Origin: Volvox africanus
Lineage: Eukaryota > Chlorophyta > Chlorophyceae > Chlamydomonadales > Volvocaceae
DNA length: 64,000 nucleotides
Reading direction: 5' to 3'
NCBI GenBank assembly: GCA_030268105.1
Contig: BSDZ01000011.1
Location: forward strand, 1,835,001 to 1,899,000
The notes below the pieces were generated by a model. That model saw only the letters and a program-made list of their open reading frames with translations. It made no database searches and was not told the DNA's origin. The position numbers and the translations under genes were made by a program. Below, piece by piece: positions 22,927 through 37,679 of this stretch. Every line of letters begins with the position of its first letter. Position 1 is the first letter of the stretch.

Positions 22927-25900
22927 TTAGAAGTCGTCATCGCTCCAGAGGGCATCATTGCCATCGTCCTCGTCCACGTCCAGCTCCGCCAGATTCACCT
23001 AACGGCGGGACATTCATAGTCATGGAGCTGCCTCACGTCGGACATGTGACCTGACGAAACAACATGTTACGTCCTCAAAGTCGACCCAAAGCATCCAAGG
23101 CAAGCACCCAAAACACGCTATACTAACCCAACACTACAACCAAGGCAAGATCCACCTCCTGCGCTTACCTGATAACGCAAGATGCCACCGATACCCCCGA
23201 AGCCGCGGCAGAACTGCGAGCCTTCTTGCGACTTGTTAGTTACGAACTCGAGTGTGCAACCGAATTTTTTGTAATTGTTCGCCAGCCACTCCAACAGAGG
23301 CATTTTGTCTTGCACCTCAAGGTCACAGCCTGCCTCCTTGTCCTTGAAGTGCGAGGTATCCTTTGCCTGAAGCATTTGTTGCACCGCATATCAGGCCCAA
23401 CACGGAATGTGTAAATTCACGCAAAAACAGCCTTGTACAGCTCATCTTCCGATTAAATTACATGGAAACTGGGCCCGGGTGCCCATTCTGGCCCCAGATT
23501 TGCTGAAATCAGCTCATATTGAATTGAGTTAGTCCGGTGTGAGGGATTGCACACCTGCTCCGCGTTCAACAACTTGATTTCCGTTTTCCCGGTCGACGGA
23601 TTAAGGAGCTCATAGCGGTCGCAGTCCAGGTTCTCCCACACGATTAGCGTCTCCACCGCGCCCATCTCCAGGCATTGCATCGTATCCTTTACGGAGAACA
23701 CGAATTTGCCTGCAAGAAGCGAAGCAGACGCGATAGTCTCGCCATGGAAGAGCAGCTGCTGAGGAAAGTCACGATGGGAGGACCAAACATTAACTGCTGC
23801 CCGAGCCCACTGCGACACTGCCGTGATCCCGCCTTAACGCAATCTGCGACCCTGTAAAACCCAGGTGTGCAAACAAGTAATTCAAACACTACAAAATGGA
23901 TGTCTGTGCCTTCAATCACAAAAACGTTATACCTGGCAATCTTGGGTTGCATAAGCTAAGCTGCTCAGAACGGGGCCTGCCAACGTTGTAAGATTATTTG
24001 GCTGGGCTCAACGCACTGTCTGTACATCATGCCCGCCACGCATTGCCAAAGCTGTTGTGCTCTGCCCCGTACGACCTACGCCCTCTCCATCTAAGAGACG
24101 AAACAATCGCTTCCTCGTACCTACCCGAATCCTGGCTGATCTCCTCGAAGAATCGCCCAATGAGCCGCTTTTCCTGAACGAACTTGACATTCGCAAGCAT
24201 CTCCGATGACAGCTCAATGGCCTGATTGAAGCCGTTCTCTCCACCTGCAAGGCAACATAGTCGTAAGCGTCTTCCTTGCCCAACCTTTCTTGTCTAGCAG
24301 TGATACTGGGATTTAGAGGCCGGGCAATCCATAATCCAACATTGAAGTAAATTCAATGAATTGTAACGCATGCTCTTCGTAGACACGCACAGAATAATAT
24401 ATGGCTCGCCAACAAAGGACAACTGTTATCAGACTGCGTGGTCGGACCCTGTTGAGTATAACTGAAACATGTAAAGTTCAGAAAGGGAAAGACGCAACTC
24501 GGCATACCCCAGGGGGAGGCGCAGGGCACTTTTCCTCTGAACCCCGTAAGTGGCCGAAGGAGGCCCATTTGGGTTTGGGAGCCATTTGATCTCTTGCCAC
24601 ATGTAGGCAGGAAATTGGTAAACCGCCCGTTTGCGTTTGAGGACCATGCCTGTCATGCAAGTTCCACTGAAGCTGTTCAACACGGCGAAACCAAGGCCCC
24701 TCGACTGAGGTATTGAGCCAGCTAAGTCCATGTGGGTTCGCTGTTGGGACGGAGCCATTTGATCTCTTGCCACATGTAGGCAGGAAATTGGTAAACCGCC
24801 CGTTTGCGTTTGAGGACCATGCCTGTCGTGCAAGTTCCACTGAAGCTGTTCAACACGGCGAAACCAAGGCTCCTCGACTGAGGTATTGAGCCAGCTAAGT
24901 CCATGTGGGTTCGCTGTTGGGACGGAGCCATTTGATCTCTTGCCACATGTAGGCAGGAAATTGGTAAACCGCCCGTTTGCGTTTGAGGACCATGCCTGTC
25001 GTGCAAGTTCCACTGAAGCTGTTCAACACGGCGAAACCAAGGCTCCTCGACTGAGGTATTGAGCCAGCTAAGTCCATGTGGGTTCGCTGTTGGGACGGAG
25101 CCATTTGATCTCTTGCCACATGTAGGCAGGAAATTGGTAAACCGCCCGTTTGCGTTTGAGGACCATGCCTGTCGTGCAAGTTCCACTGAAGCTGTTCAAC
25201 ACGGCGAAACCAAGGCTCCTCGACTGAGGTATTGAGCCAGCTAAGTCCATGTGGGTTCGCTGTTGGGACGGAGCCATTTGATCTCTTGCCACATGTAGGC
25301 AGGAAATTGGTAAACCTCCCAGATATTTTATTCAGCGTAGGCCCTGTCTTGGAATTGCTTGGACTTACATCAGATGTAAGTCCAAGCGATTCCACGACAG
25401 GGCCATATCCATTCCTTCGTCCTTACTTATTATCGCAGCTACCCATCCCTTAACTCACCGTACGAAACGTCCACAACGCCTAATACGACCGCCTGCAGGC
25501 GGGGATCGAACATGTCTGATTGGCTGAGCTCCGTCTTGAAGTCTGCCGAGCCCGCCAGCACCAGACCCGCCACATTCGGCCGGTCATTGGTGATGAAGAA
25601 TTGGACAGCCAACTCCGCCACCTGGACATGCCCCCGCGTGGGACTTAAAAGTCTAAAGATACATCTACAGTTGCAGAAATAGCCATGCCCACCGAATCGA
25701 AAAAGCTCAACTGGACCGGCAAGTAAAGCCTGAAGCCAGCTAGGCGCACTAGCGCAAAACATTCAACACACATAACCCCGTTACAACTTGTCGTACTTTG
25801 CGCACGTAATTGTGGCGTTTCTCCACGCGCAGACGGGCAAAACGCAGCGCTGACTGACCACCACGGCCGTGCTTCTTAGGCAGGTCCACCAGGAATTTGT

Positions 25901-26793
25901 GCAGCACCTCGCGCGTGTTGCCGCATAGCGTGCCAAACAGGCTACCGTTGCCATCCATAATGATGAAGCCGTACCTGTATGCCAGGGCGTCGAAGTGTCA
26001 CGCGCTATAATGAAGAACCCCAGCTGTTTTCCCAGGGCGCAGTGCATGATAGCCTAACCATGCCTATCAACACGGGGCAGTGATTCATGCCATGGCCCAG
26101 TAATAACGCACTTGTTGTCCGACTCCAGGAGTTCGTTAAGCGCCTCCGTGTGAAACTTGTTATCACACAAATACAAGGAAGTGTTGATTGCCTTGAACGG
26201 CTCAAAATCAATGTTAACCTTCTTTTCTTTCCCGTCATCCGTCATGATTGTGCCCGTGTACACAACCAGACCGTTGGGTGGCACCTGAGAAAGGAACAGA
26301 CGCCGCCAACTAAGTTAATTTAATGGCATCACCGGTGCAACGTTAATTCCCCAGTGTTGCCATATGCATTCCTGACCTTGCTGTATAACTTAAGGCGCTG
26401 CTGCGCCGAGGTAATTGCGGAAAGCACTGATAGGCGATTGACGCGCGACTTAATGTTTGAGGCCGTGCCATATTCATCACCAAGCATTTTTTGAACACGC
26501 GCCACCTGTAAAAATTCAGCCGAATTGTCAACAGTCAAGCGGTCTTGAACACCTGCTGGCCGCGTTTACCTGATCTTTGGGGGGCATGATGAGGCTAATC
26601 ATGCTGGTGCCATTCCCACGCGCAGCTTCAAGGGCCTTAATCAGCTGCAGTGCGCAGAGGAAGATGAGCGTCACAACCTGCTTTGGCGCGACGGGGAAGC
26701 GCCGCCAGACACGCCTCAATGTATAAGCCAGGCTAGATTTACCCGCTTAATTTTCCACATCTCAATATTCTTGTCTGTCTCCGCGTCACCCAT
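22927..26793 (-). CDS. ERF1: Eukaryotic peptide chain release factor subunit 1 (eRF1)
   Basis: Ten exons join in frame: 26743-26793, 26570-26644, 26377-26505, 26112-26284, 25797-25974, 25459-25621, 24125-24244, 23555-23709, 23169-23366 and 22927-22998. They encode 437 residues, the usual eRF1 length. The stop-codon recognition motif NIKS (in [10 protein letters not shown], exon 3) and the YLCDNKF motif are intact. So is the GGQ peptidyl-tRNA hydrolysis motif ([14 protein letters not shown], exon 5). The C-terminal eRF3-binding domain has [16 protein letters not shown] and [11 protein letters not shown], and the acidic tail ends in WSDDDF. In the cytosol eRF1 recognises all three stop codons and releases the nascent chain together with eRF3. 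The start is the first ATG of an [10 protein letters not shown]-terminus. Intron 6, about 1.2 kb, holds a 173-bp tandem repeat. The gene faces PCYA1 across a shared upstream region of about 0.87 kb. Confidence 0.97.
24578..25318. repeat. 173-bp tandem repeat in eRF1 intron 6
   Basis: The same motif (GCCATTTGATCTCTTGCCAC) starts at 24581, 24754, 24927, 25100 and 25273, an exact 173-bp period. This gives four full units and a partial fifth that stops at about 25318. The units are almost identical, which points to recent expansion or ongoing homogenisation. The array lies between exons 25459-25621 and 24125-24244 of the eRF1 gene. No splice-consistent reading connects it to the gene. See the findings for its reading-frame property. 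Confidence 0.96.
25340..25404. repeat. 65-bp inverted repeat (hairpin) next to the tandem array
   Basis: A left arm at 25340-25371 and a right arm at 25372-25404 are inverted copies, 32 bp with two mismatches and almost no loop. They start about 20 bp after the 173-bp array ends. It could be a tiny foldback element or a replication-slippage palindrome. In the eRF1 transcript it would form a stable stem in intron 6. Confidence 0.9.
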
Positions 26794-27664
26794 TTTGGCT
26801 GCGTCCTAAACCCGCTGCCGATGGTTTGAAAGCAGCCCAATGCCTAGGGCACCGCTATGGTGCAAATACAGAAATTGAAATCTGAATTACAGAAGTGTAT
26901 ATGTGCTGTGAAAAGAATGAGGTTATTAGACGGCACCCAATAAGTATTCGGTTGTCCTTCGTTGCTCGGCCTTTTCTGCATGCGCCATGTATAGTGTATA
27001 GTCCACTTTCCATGGGAATTCCTATAATTAATTCCCAACATCCGATGATTTGCTCATAAAGTCTCTCAAAAGTGACAACGAATATTTTGAGAAGTGTTGG
27101 CCTTGAACTAGCCGCCTCACTCAGGGCAAATGCGCTGAGCGATTTTATCCGTGACATCGCTGATCCCAAGGTTAAATTTGCTGTCATTAGATATGTTGCG
27201 CCAGCGAAATCTTGGATGTTCAAAACGAACATCCTCGCAACACCACGGAGGCTGGCTTGGCGTTCTGCCGCGTTCACGAGTGCTGCGTGAGCCACGGTCG
27301 TACTCTGCGGCGCCGTGTGAGTCGATGCAATTGGTGGTCCGAGGAGCACTTGCCTGCGGACACCGTGGTTTCCCTACGGGACTTGCTTTGGGGCGGCAAC
27401 CCCACCGGGGCCAGCATCATCACCTGGCATCTGACCGTACCCTGTATAAAACGCACTTAGGAAGTCGGTCGCGTAGGTGTCCCCAATCAGGACATCCATC
27501 TGGGTCTCGCTTTGCATGCGTGTAAATACACCGCGAGTATGAAGTGCATCCCCCAAACAGATGTCGAAACCAGAGTTTCGGAAACGTGGCCGTAGTTGTG
27601 TTCTAAGATTCGTGTTTTGGGAGAAGTGCAATTTACCAAATGCTGATACGCGGCATAAAAACAT
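26794..27664. promoter_or_regulatory. Divergent upstream region of eRF1 and PCYA1
   Basis: About 870 bp separate the start codon of eRF1 (minus) from the first in-frame ATG of PCYA1 (plus). Both promoters and both 5' untranslated regions must lie here unless an upstream noncoding exon exists. I see no canonical TATA box at a convincing distance and no further gene. Confidence 0.5.
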
Positions 27665-30600
27665 ATGGTGTGCATGCCCAGTACCATGATTGGGAAGCAT
27701 GCCCCACATGCACCCCGTCTTCCTTTAACAGGCCCCCATAACCAGATTGGAGCCCTCTGCCATAAAACAGCGTTGGTACGTGCCTCCACCAGTGGCGAAG
27801 CGGTGAGCTCTGGCGGTGGATCGTCGCCCGCGTTGCGGGGTCCAGAGGATGGTGCTTGGACACCTGAGTACATCCGGGAGAGGGTACGGCAGCAGGAGCT
27901 GGAAGAGGAAGCCAAACTAGCAGAAGATCTCACGCGACCATTTCAGGAGGACCCCGAGGTATGCGGCAATATGGGGCAGTGGGACCATGGACGGGCCTGT
28001 TGCTGGCCTAGAGGCCACAAAATGGCCTTGAGTTGTCTCGAGTGGTTATGACGAAAAGGCCAGCATCACGGCGCAGCCCTGGCGTTGCCTAGCTTCCAAT
28101 GATCTGCAGCAGCCTGGTGCAAGACATCTAGCGTCAGCTGAAGGCGGCACGCACTGCAACAGTGGCAGCGACTCCCAGCCATAGTGGTCGTTGCATAATT
28201 GCAAGGGCAAAAGCGACCTTCCCGATGCAAACGGGGCTGTGTGGCTGGAGGTCGCCACCATGCATACCTATTTCATGACCCATGCGAATGCGAGGATGTG
28301 CCATGCTGCGGCTGGAACGTCGGCGTCTGCATTGCTTGAATTTTTAGGCAGCGACATTGTCCTTGTTCGCTTGCCTACATGGCAGGGGCTGTACAACTAT
28401 GTGGACCACGCGTACGAAGAAGCGCAGCTGCTGGTGAGTCTAGAAGGGCCGTGCTGCAGTGGGGGCCGTGAGTGTGCAGTCCGAATACAGGATCCCGTCA
28501 TGCAAGTATTAGTACAAACCGGTGGGGGCGGGGGGCGGCGGGGGAAGGTGAACTACAACGGCACTTGGTCCGAGTATGCGCCTGTCCTGCGGATAGCGTG
28601 ATTGGCATTGTTTGGCGTGCACGACGACACTACCTTCGATAGGCGGCCGGGGTTTCAGTGAAGCAAGTGGTCTCGTAAATGTTGGCGACCTGCCATTTAT
28701 CATAGTCCTGCCTTGGCGCTTGAGGTTGAGGAATAGAGGCCCCAGAACTCGTCAGTTAAGGTATTGAAGCATGGCAAGTACCGGGGCATATCTGGTGCTT
28801 TTGTGCCGATTGCCGTGTGCGATCTGGATCGCTTGATTACACTGCATTACATGGAAGTTTGCTGCGTACCCGCTGATGTCGATTCACTTCCTCTGCCGCT
28901 GTACGTGATATCATCTTCCTTCCCACAGGACGAGCTAGCGGGAGAATTGCCTTTACCGAGCTACCCGGCGGCTGCAGCCAATGATGTGATTGGAATAGGC
29001 AGCTGGCGACTTAAGGTGAGTGGCCCCTGCAACCCCGCGGTTTGGGATACGGTGCGTGCACTTCTCACGATACACATAAGCACCGGAAGGAGGTGTGCCG
29101 GGAGGGCGGGTTGCTGCGGTTGGTGCCCAATATATACCAGTAAGCGGTTAGTATCCTAGTTTACGCCTACTAGGGTAGTACTTAGGGTTTATCCTAGGTT
29201 ATATCCTTCTTAGTACCATTTTTGGCACCACGTACACCCTACGCACACCCAAGCACTTAGCAGCGCCACCGATGGTGGTCTCTAAGGAGGCCACATCGGA
29301 CGTTGTTGGAGACAGTTTGTTACCGGATCAAGGATTAGTAACATCTGTCCGCTCCTACGTGTCCCGCCGCAGTCGTACGTGTCCCCCGTCATTGAGTTCA
29401 TGGTAACCCGCATTGAGGGCTGCTGGCGGGAGATCCTGGACGAAGGCAAGCTCGCGGCGTGGCAGTGCACGCTGGGGACCTACGTGAAAGAGCACGACTC
29501 CACATAACGGTGCTCCGAAGGGACCCAGCAGTGTTTGGAATTCTATGTTAGCACGGGATGTGCCACATGCATTCCATGAGGCAACCATTGGAGAGCTCTA
29601 TTGAAATAGCCACAAACCATAGGCCCCTTTGGTTTCATGCGGTCCTGCTGCACATGACGGTGCATAGCAATTCAAATTACGCCAATACCCCATCTTAATC
29701 CTCTTCAAACTGCGTGTGTCAACGCCGTTTCTTTTCGCCCCGTGTTGTTCTGTCCAGACTTGTGTTTATATCCCCGGGACAAATGGAAGTCCATCGGATG
29801 GGACCTGGTGGATAGCGAGGACCCGAAGCGGGAGCTGGAGGGCTTCTCCTGGGCGGATATACCGGATCCAGAGAAGGGCGCGGAGGGGTGAGCAACGGCC
29901 TGGCAAGGCAGGAATGAGGGGTGACAGGAACGAGGACCACAAGGAAGAGGAGGGGAATACAATGACGTGGGAGCCGCTAGAGACGCAAGGGGGCGATGGA
30001 GAACGAGGAAGAAACAGGATATGATGACTCAGGGAGAGAAAAGGGGGAGGTCTTGGGAGGAGGGGCAGAATAGCTAGCGACAAGGAGGTTGGAATGGTGT
30101 AAGGGGTCAGACAAATGACGCCATCTCCTGCTCCATTTCCTGCCAATCGTAAGGCGCTGCATTCTTGCGCACCTTGCGAGCACTTATGCTGGATGTTGGG
30201 ACCGCCTTGTATGCTTCATCATTTACATTCTTCCACCTTGTATACCCATATGCCCATACACGCAACATTTTTTCTTGAACTCTTCTTCTTTATCCCAGGT
30301 GTACACTATTTAATAGCGTGTTTCTGTCGGGCGCATAACCTAGATACCTGACAACTTACGCACGCATGCCAATAACCACTCTCGTCCCTCAACACCGTCT
30401 CTGAAAACCAATTCCCCTCCTCCGGCCGCAGCTACCCGCGGCTGCAGTTGGAGAACCGGGTGTACTGCAGCCGGGTCTTCCGCAAGTTGCATGTAGAGGT
30501 GGGCATCCGGCAGGATGGAATGCAGGTTCTGCACGTGGTGGTCTACCCGCGATATAAGTGAGTGGTAGCGGAGAGCGATTTCGAAAGAAGCGGGAATCTC

Positions 30601-32815
30601 AGCTCCTTGGGTGGGAGGGGTATGTTAGGCTTGGGATTTCCCTGTGGCGGCCTTCAGTAGTCTCCCATCAACCCAGCGCTTACGCACCCTATCCCTTGAG
30701 CCATGACCCTGACCCTCCATCCGTTCGCTCACGTTGGTCCACAGCTACGACATGCCAATCTTCGGACTGGACCTCGTTCTAGTGAACGGGTTCGTAACGT
30801 TGGCTGTGGTGGACTGCTGTCCTGTCCGGCACGGCCTCAAGCTGCCGCCACAGTACATGGAGGTGGGCCGGGATTTAGATGCAATAAAAAATGGATAAAG
30901 ATAGTCCCAGAAGGGGTCCGACTTTGCACCAGGGTATCTTTTGGGGCGTAGGTCGTCGCCAGGTCGTAAAGGCCAAGGAGCACAACCACGGCTGCGTGAA
31001 TGGTTTCGCGGGAACTTGGGGTATATACTGAAGAGGGGACAGGGATGCATGGCCGTATGGCCATATGCTTCCGTCTGGCCGGCCTGTTCGGGATCTGCGT
31101 TGGGTCGGAGAGGTCAGGATTCTGGTCTCTTCTATATACTCAAGTCATGTGCTGAGGCACTGCTCGTCGTCTCCAAATAAGTATGCTAGTTCTGAATGTG
31201 TTGGTTCACATTGCCAAACCGCCTGCATCCTGCGTCTGTATCCAGTTTAACCTTAAGGAGGCGTATGGGGGCGGCAGTAGCGACATGATAACACATGCCG
31301 ACTTCCGCAAACAGTATCCCTGCCACGAAAGCACGGCGACCAGCTCGTAACGCAACTGGCCGGGTATAATTCCATCTTGACACTGTCTGCAGGCAATGGC
31401 GCTTCTTCAGCGGACCTTCTTGGCGGACCAGGACCCAGCGGCCCGCTCTATACCCGATTGGGGCGCCTCCACGTTCTCGCCACTGGCGCTATGCGTCAAG
31501 CCTTCCACGCCAGAGGAGCTGGCCGCATTCGCCAAGTACGCAGTGGCACTCCACCGGGCGTACCTAACGCTCAGCCTCAATACGGCCCCTGTAGTGGCGG
31601 GGCCAGGGGATCGACGTGCGGTGGCTAAGCTGCAGGAGTTGTTGGACGGGCAGAAGCGGTGAGGGCTGGTCTGGGGCTTGGCGATGAGGGGAGATGGACG
31701 GAGAGAGAACGGCCTGGATAGTGCACATAATCGGGTGCGCGAGGGTGTGAAAGGTCTGAAGGGTGGTTAAGAAGCGAGGTTTGAGGGAGCAGGCAACGTA
31801 ATTCGAGGGCGTGTGGTAAGATGTGATTCAGGGGACGGCTGGATTTAAGGAGCGCGTGGAGGGGAGCCGCGACAGCTCTTTTATATTGATCATTCAGTAC
31901 AGTGTGGAGTGTCAGTCATTTGTTTGCCAGTGGCTCGTGTGAAATCATTGACCTACACCGCTACGGTATGCCTGTCACTGGTTCTGAATCAGATTTTGTG
32001 ACAACCAACTTGAAAACAAGAAGACGCGGAGAGTACTGGAGGCGTCATTCGGGAAAGAGTGGACTGACGAGTACATGAGCAAGGTATGCCGCAGTAATGG
32101 CACAGCATACCATAGCGTCTCCTTTTAAAGGGCTGATATGTTACCCTTAAGGAGAGGCCGGCGAGGCGGGCAGCTTTCACAGTCCCTCTCTGCTGTATTC
32201 TCTCCCTGCAGCTCATGTTTGACTTCGACCCATCTTACGAGCCGCCTTACTTCGATGAGTCCTTGGACCGCTTGTACGAGTTCTTCGAAGAAAGCCTCAC
32301 TCCCCAAGGCATGGGTAGGTTCCCGACCGTTACCTCTATGATGTTTTCAAGAATGTGGCGTTAATGTGGAGTGTCCTATTCCGAGTCTTGTGCAAGCATT
32401 AAGCACAACGAATTGTGCACCGTAGTACCCGCTGCACCTTGCTCACGCCTTCAACGCTTCCCCCCACACTGCACTGTATGACTGTCGGCAGCTGCCTACA
32501 ACCAGGAGTTGGAGATGGCTGCCGAGGAGGCACGGGTTTCTGAGACATTAGACAAGGCCGCCGCCGGTGGCCCAGTTTCACGAGAGAAGCTCAACCTCGC
32601 GATGCAGTTTTTATACGAGAGCGACCCAAGCTTTCGTGCAGCAGTCGAGACGTTATCGGGGGGTAAAGAGGTAAGCGTTTTGCTTGTGGATATGTTCCAT
32701 GATGCTGGAAGCTAAGGATCTTGGAAACATGCGTATGCAGGTTCCATCCGAGGAACTTCTTACGGAGGAGTTCCTCCAGCTAATTACTTCCCCAGGTGGT
32801 ACGGAAGAGCGATAA
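27665..32815 (+). CDS. PCYA1: PcyA-type ferredoxin-dependent bilin reductase (phycocyanobilin:ferredoxin oxidoreductase)
   Basis: Twelve exons join in frame: 27665-27958, 28386-28433, 28929-29015, 29373-29445, 29758-29887, 30432-30557, 30745-30862, 31393-31658, 31993-32083, 32212-32314, 32492-32670 and 32741-32815. They give about 529 residues. The N-terminus looks like a chloroplast transit peptide ending near VRA|S. The bilin reductase fold follows: PVIEFMVTRIEGCWREI, LENRVYCSRVFRKLHVEV, YPRYNYDMPIFGLDLV, and a C-terminal NQLENKKTRRVLEASFG...YMSKLMFDFDP. It should reduce biliverdin IXalpha with ferredoxin electrons in the plastid. In Chlamydomonas PCYA1 supplies bilins for retrograde signalling rather than for phycobilisomes. 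About 95 residues follow the usual end of the fold. Exon 2 could begin earlier (28348), but only 28386 keeps frame. The intron after 29445 has a GC donor. A stop lies just upstream of the ch osen ATG. Confidence 0.93.
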
Positions 32816-33060
32816 GGATTAAGGAATTATATTGTAATTGTGTTTGTCACAAGCTTCATGAGGCTTCAAGGCCCAAACGAGCCAGAGGCTCAAAGGACCG
32901 CGAGAACTCGAGAACAAACAAAGACAAAAAGAGTAAGAATGAAAATGAAAGGACCAAAGTAGAAAACTGAAGCAAGAAAAGACGTGTATAGGAAAAGCCT
33001 TCAGGCGTCATTTATTCTTTCCCGGAGTTTGTGTATATCGTGTAACACCTAGGCGACCTA
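32816..33060. other. PCYA1 3' flank
   Basis: Purine-rich sequence follows the PCYA1 stop. It presumably holds the 3' untranslated region and the polyadenylation site. No coding signal is seen. Confidence 0.4.
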
Positions 33061-33595
33061 GGCCATCAAGCGCTGATTCGTCGCACCCATGACAGCAAGC
33101 ATATTGTCTTTGGACATAGAGCCCCCCGTATTTTCTGTCGTATGCTGGGACGCCGCCGGATACTCCATTAAGACATGATATTCATTCTCGATTTCACCAG
33201 AGAAACAGACAAGGCATTTAAGCTCGGAGCGTCCCCGACCTATCGGACGATTAACCTCGATAGCCCAACCCAACAGCACAGTCTGAAGCAGATCGGACTT
33301 CAACAGGGTGTACTCCTTTAGGTGGCACGGTTCACCCATCCATTGTTGATACCGGCACCTCAATCCTGGTTGACAATTATCTGATACAAACTCACGCGGC
33401 TTCGCTTGAATCCTTCGACTCGCCCAATAAACCATAAACCGTTAACTCGCCCAATAAACCATAAACTTTTAACTCCCTCGTTATCTCAGAAACCGCTAGC
33501 CTATAGTTGGCTAGAGGGTTCAGGCGCTCCTCAATGTCTGACGAAGTGCAGTTGCTGTCTAAATTCAACCCTAATGCCTGAAGAACCCGTATCAC
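33061..33595 (-). mobile_element. Decayed non-LTR (LINE-type) retrotransposon, 3' end of the pol gene
   Basis: On the minus strand, broken reading frames carry KPREFVSDNCQPG, then a basic segment, and then a Cys/His-like CLVCFSGEIENEYHVL. This resembles the motif at the C-terminus of LINE reverse-transcriptase proteins (C-x2-C...E-x2-H). The part upstream reads MIRVLQALGLNLDS. Matching segments occur in the same order in the remnant at 47.4-48.1 kb (SPRDFVSVGHQPS and MLRLLGTLGCDLGG), which supports a shared origin. There is no reverse-transcriptase catalytic core, and the frame is interrupted by a 28-bp duplication at 33421-33475. The copy is dead. Confidence 0.65.
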
Positions 33596-33935
33596 CGTAC
33601 AGCCCCGAGTGTCTACTCCACGGTTAGAACCAAAACATAATTATATATCGAAAGGCGCCATGGTATATAATGCCTTTCAAGGCCACTAGCCTATTCCATA
33701 AGCCCAAAAATAATTTGAAGGAAGTATCTCTCAATTTCTGTATTTGCCAGTACGGGAAATGACTGCTTTCAATCAAGCATCCTCAATGCCTTTTTGTAAC
33801 TATGTAAATAATTCTGTACAAGTAGAACGTTTTTATTGAGTGGACGGGATGCCGCTCCGTTAAACAAGACTCTCACTACTAGGCCTCTAGGCGCCAGAAG
33901 TCCGGCTTCACCTTTCCTAAAGATTGGAACTGTCC
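33596..33935. other. Upstream region of the MYST acetyltransferase gene
   Basis: This lies between the retroelement remnant and the acetyltransferase ATG and should contain its promoter. No distinct site is recognisable. Confidence 0.4.
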
Positions 33936-36969
<3,034 letters not shown>

Positions 36970-37679
36970 CGCGGCTTTCCAGCAGGAAAGACGATTTGGT
37001 TGAGGTTATTGGCTTCAGGAAGAAGGGTGCACCCTGTTCCGCAGGGAATACGATTGATTGCGACTTCTAACGCATGGGAGTATGAAAGGTGTGGCTTTGA
37101 GTCTGGGGGGTGGGCGCTTTGTGCTCTGGTAAGAGCTCTGGTGCAAAATGACCGTGTCAACGCATGAGTGGACAATGCATGTAGGCTGAAGGAACCTGAC
37201 CATTGATGTGTCGTAATATGTTGGTATTTTATTTTCTTCATTAGCCTTTCAAAACTGCGGCCTTTTCACTTTTCACTCATAGTCTCGGAGAGTGCGCTTC
37301 ATCCTCTCGACGGGCCGTGAACATCAATTCACCTGATGACCTCTTGAGTCTTTGCTGGGAGGTCGATCGCAAGATCCAGGCCGTGATTGCCTGCATATGA
37401 CGGGTATTCCGTTATTCTTTTAATGCAACCTAGCAGTATTTGCAAAAATGTTGGCACATTTTTGCATCAAGATGGCAGCAGCTGCTGCGCCCGGTCATCA
37501 CGGTCCATTGATTAAGGAAAATAACAGGCTGGGCTGTTGAAAATCATTAAGTGATTGATAAGGACTGAAGGTGTTGGTCCCTGACAACCTGCAGCACCTT
37601 CGGTAATCATTGCTCCTGGGGAATGATCGAGTGTGAACAGAATGAGGCGGCTTAATCATTCCATGACAGTCAGCACACA
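36970..37679. other. Convergent intergenic region
   Basis: This lies between the 3' ends of the acetyltransferase (plus) and the glycosyltransferase-like gene (minus), so it holds two 3' untranslated regions. No other feature is visible. Confidence 0.5.

Noticed and set aside
24429..25395. Several long minus-strand frames through the 173-bp repeat as a possible repetitive protein gene
   Set aside because: They exist because one repeated unit lacks stops. They have no family similarity or splice link to eRF1 exons and lie within an intron. They are kept only as an observation.
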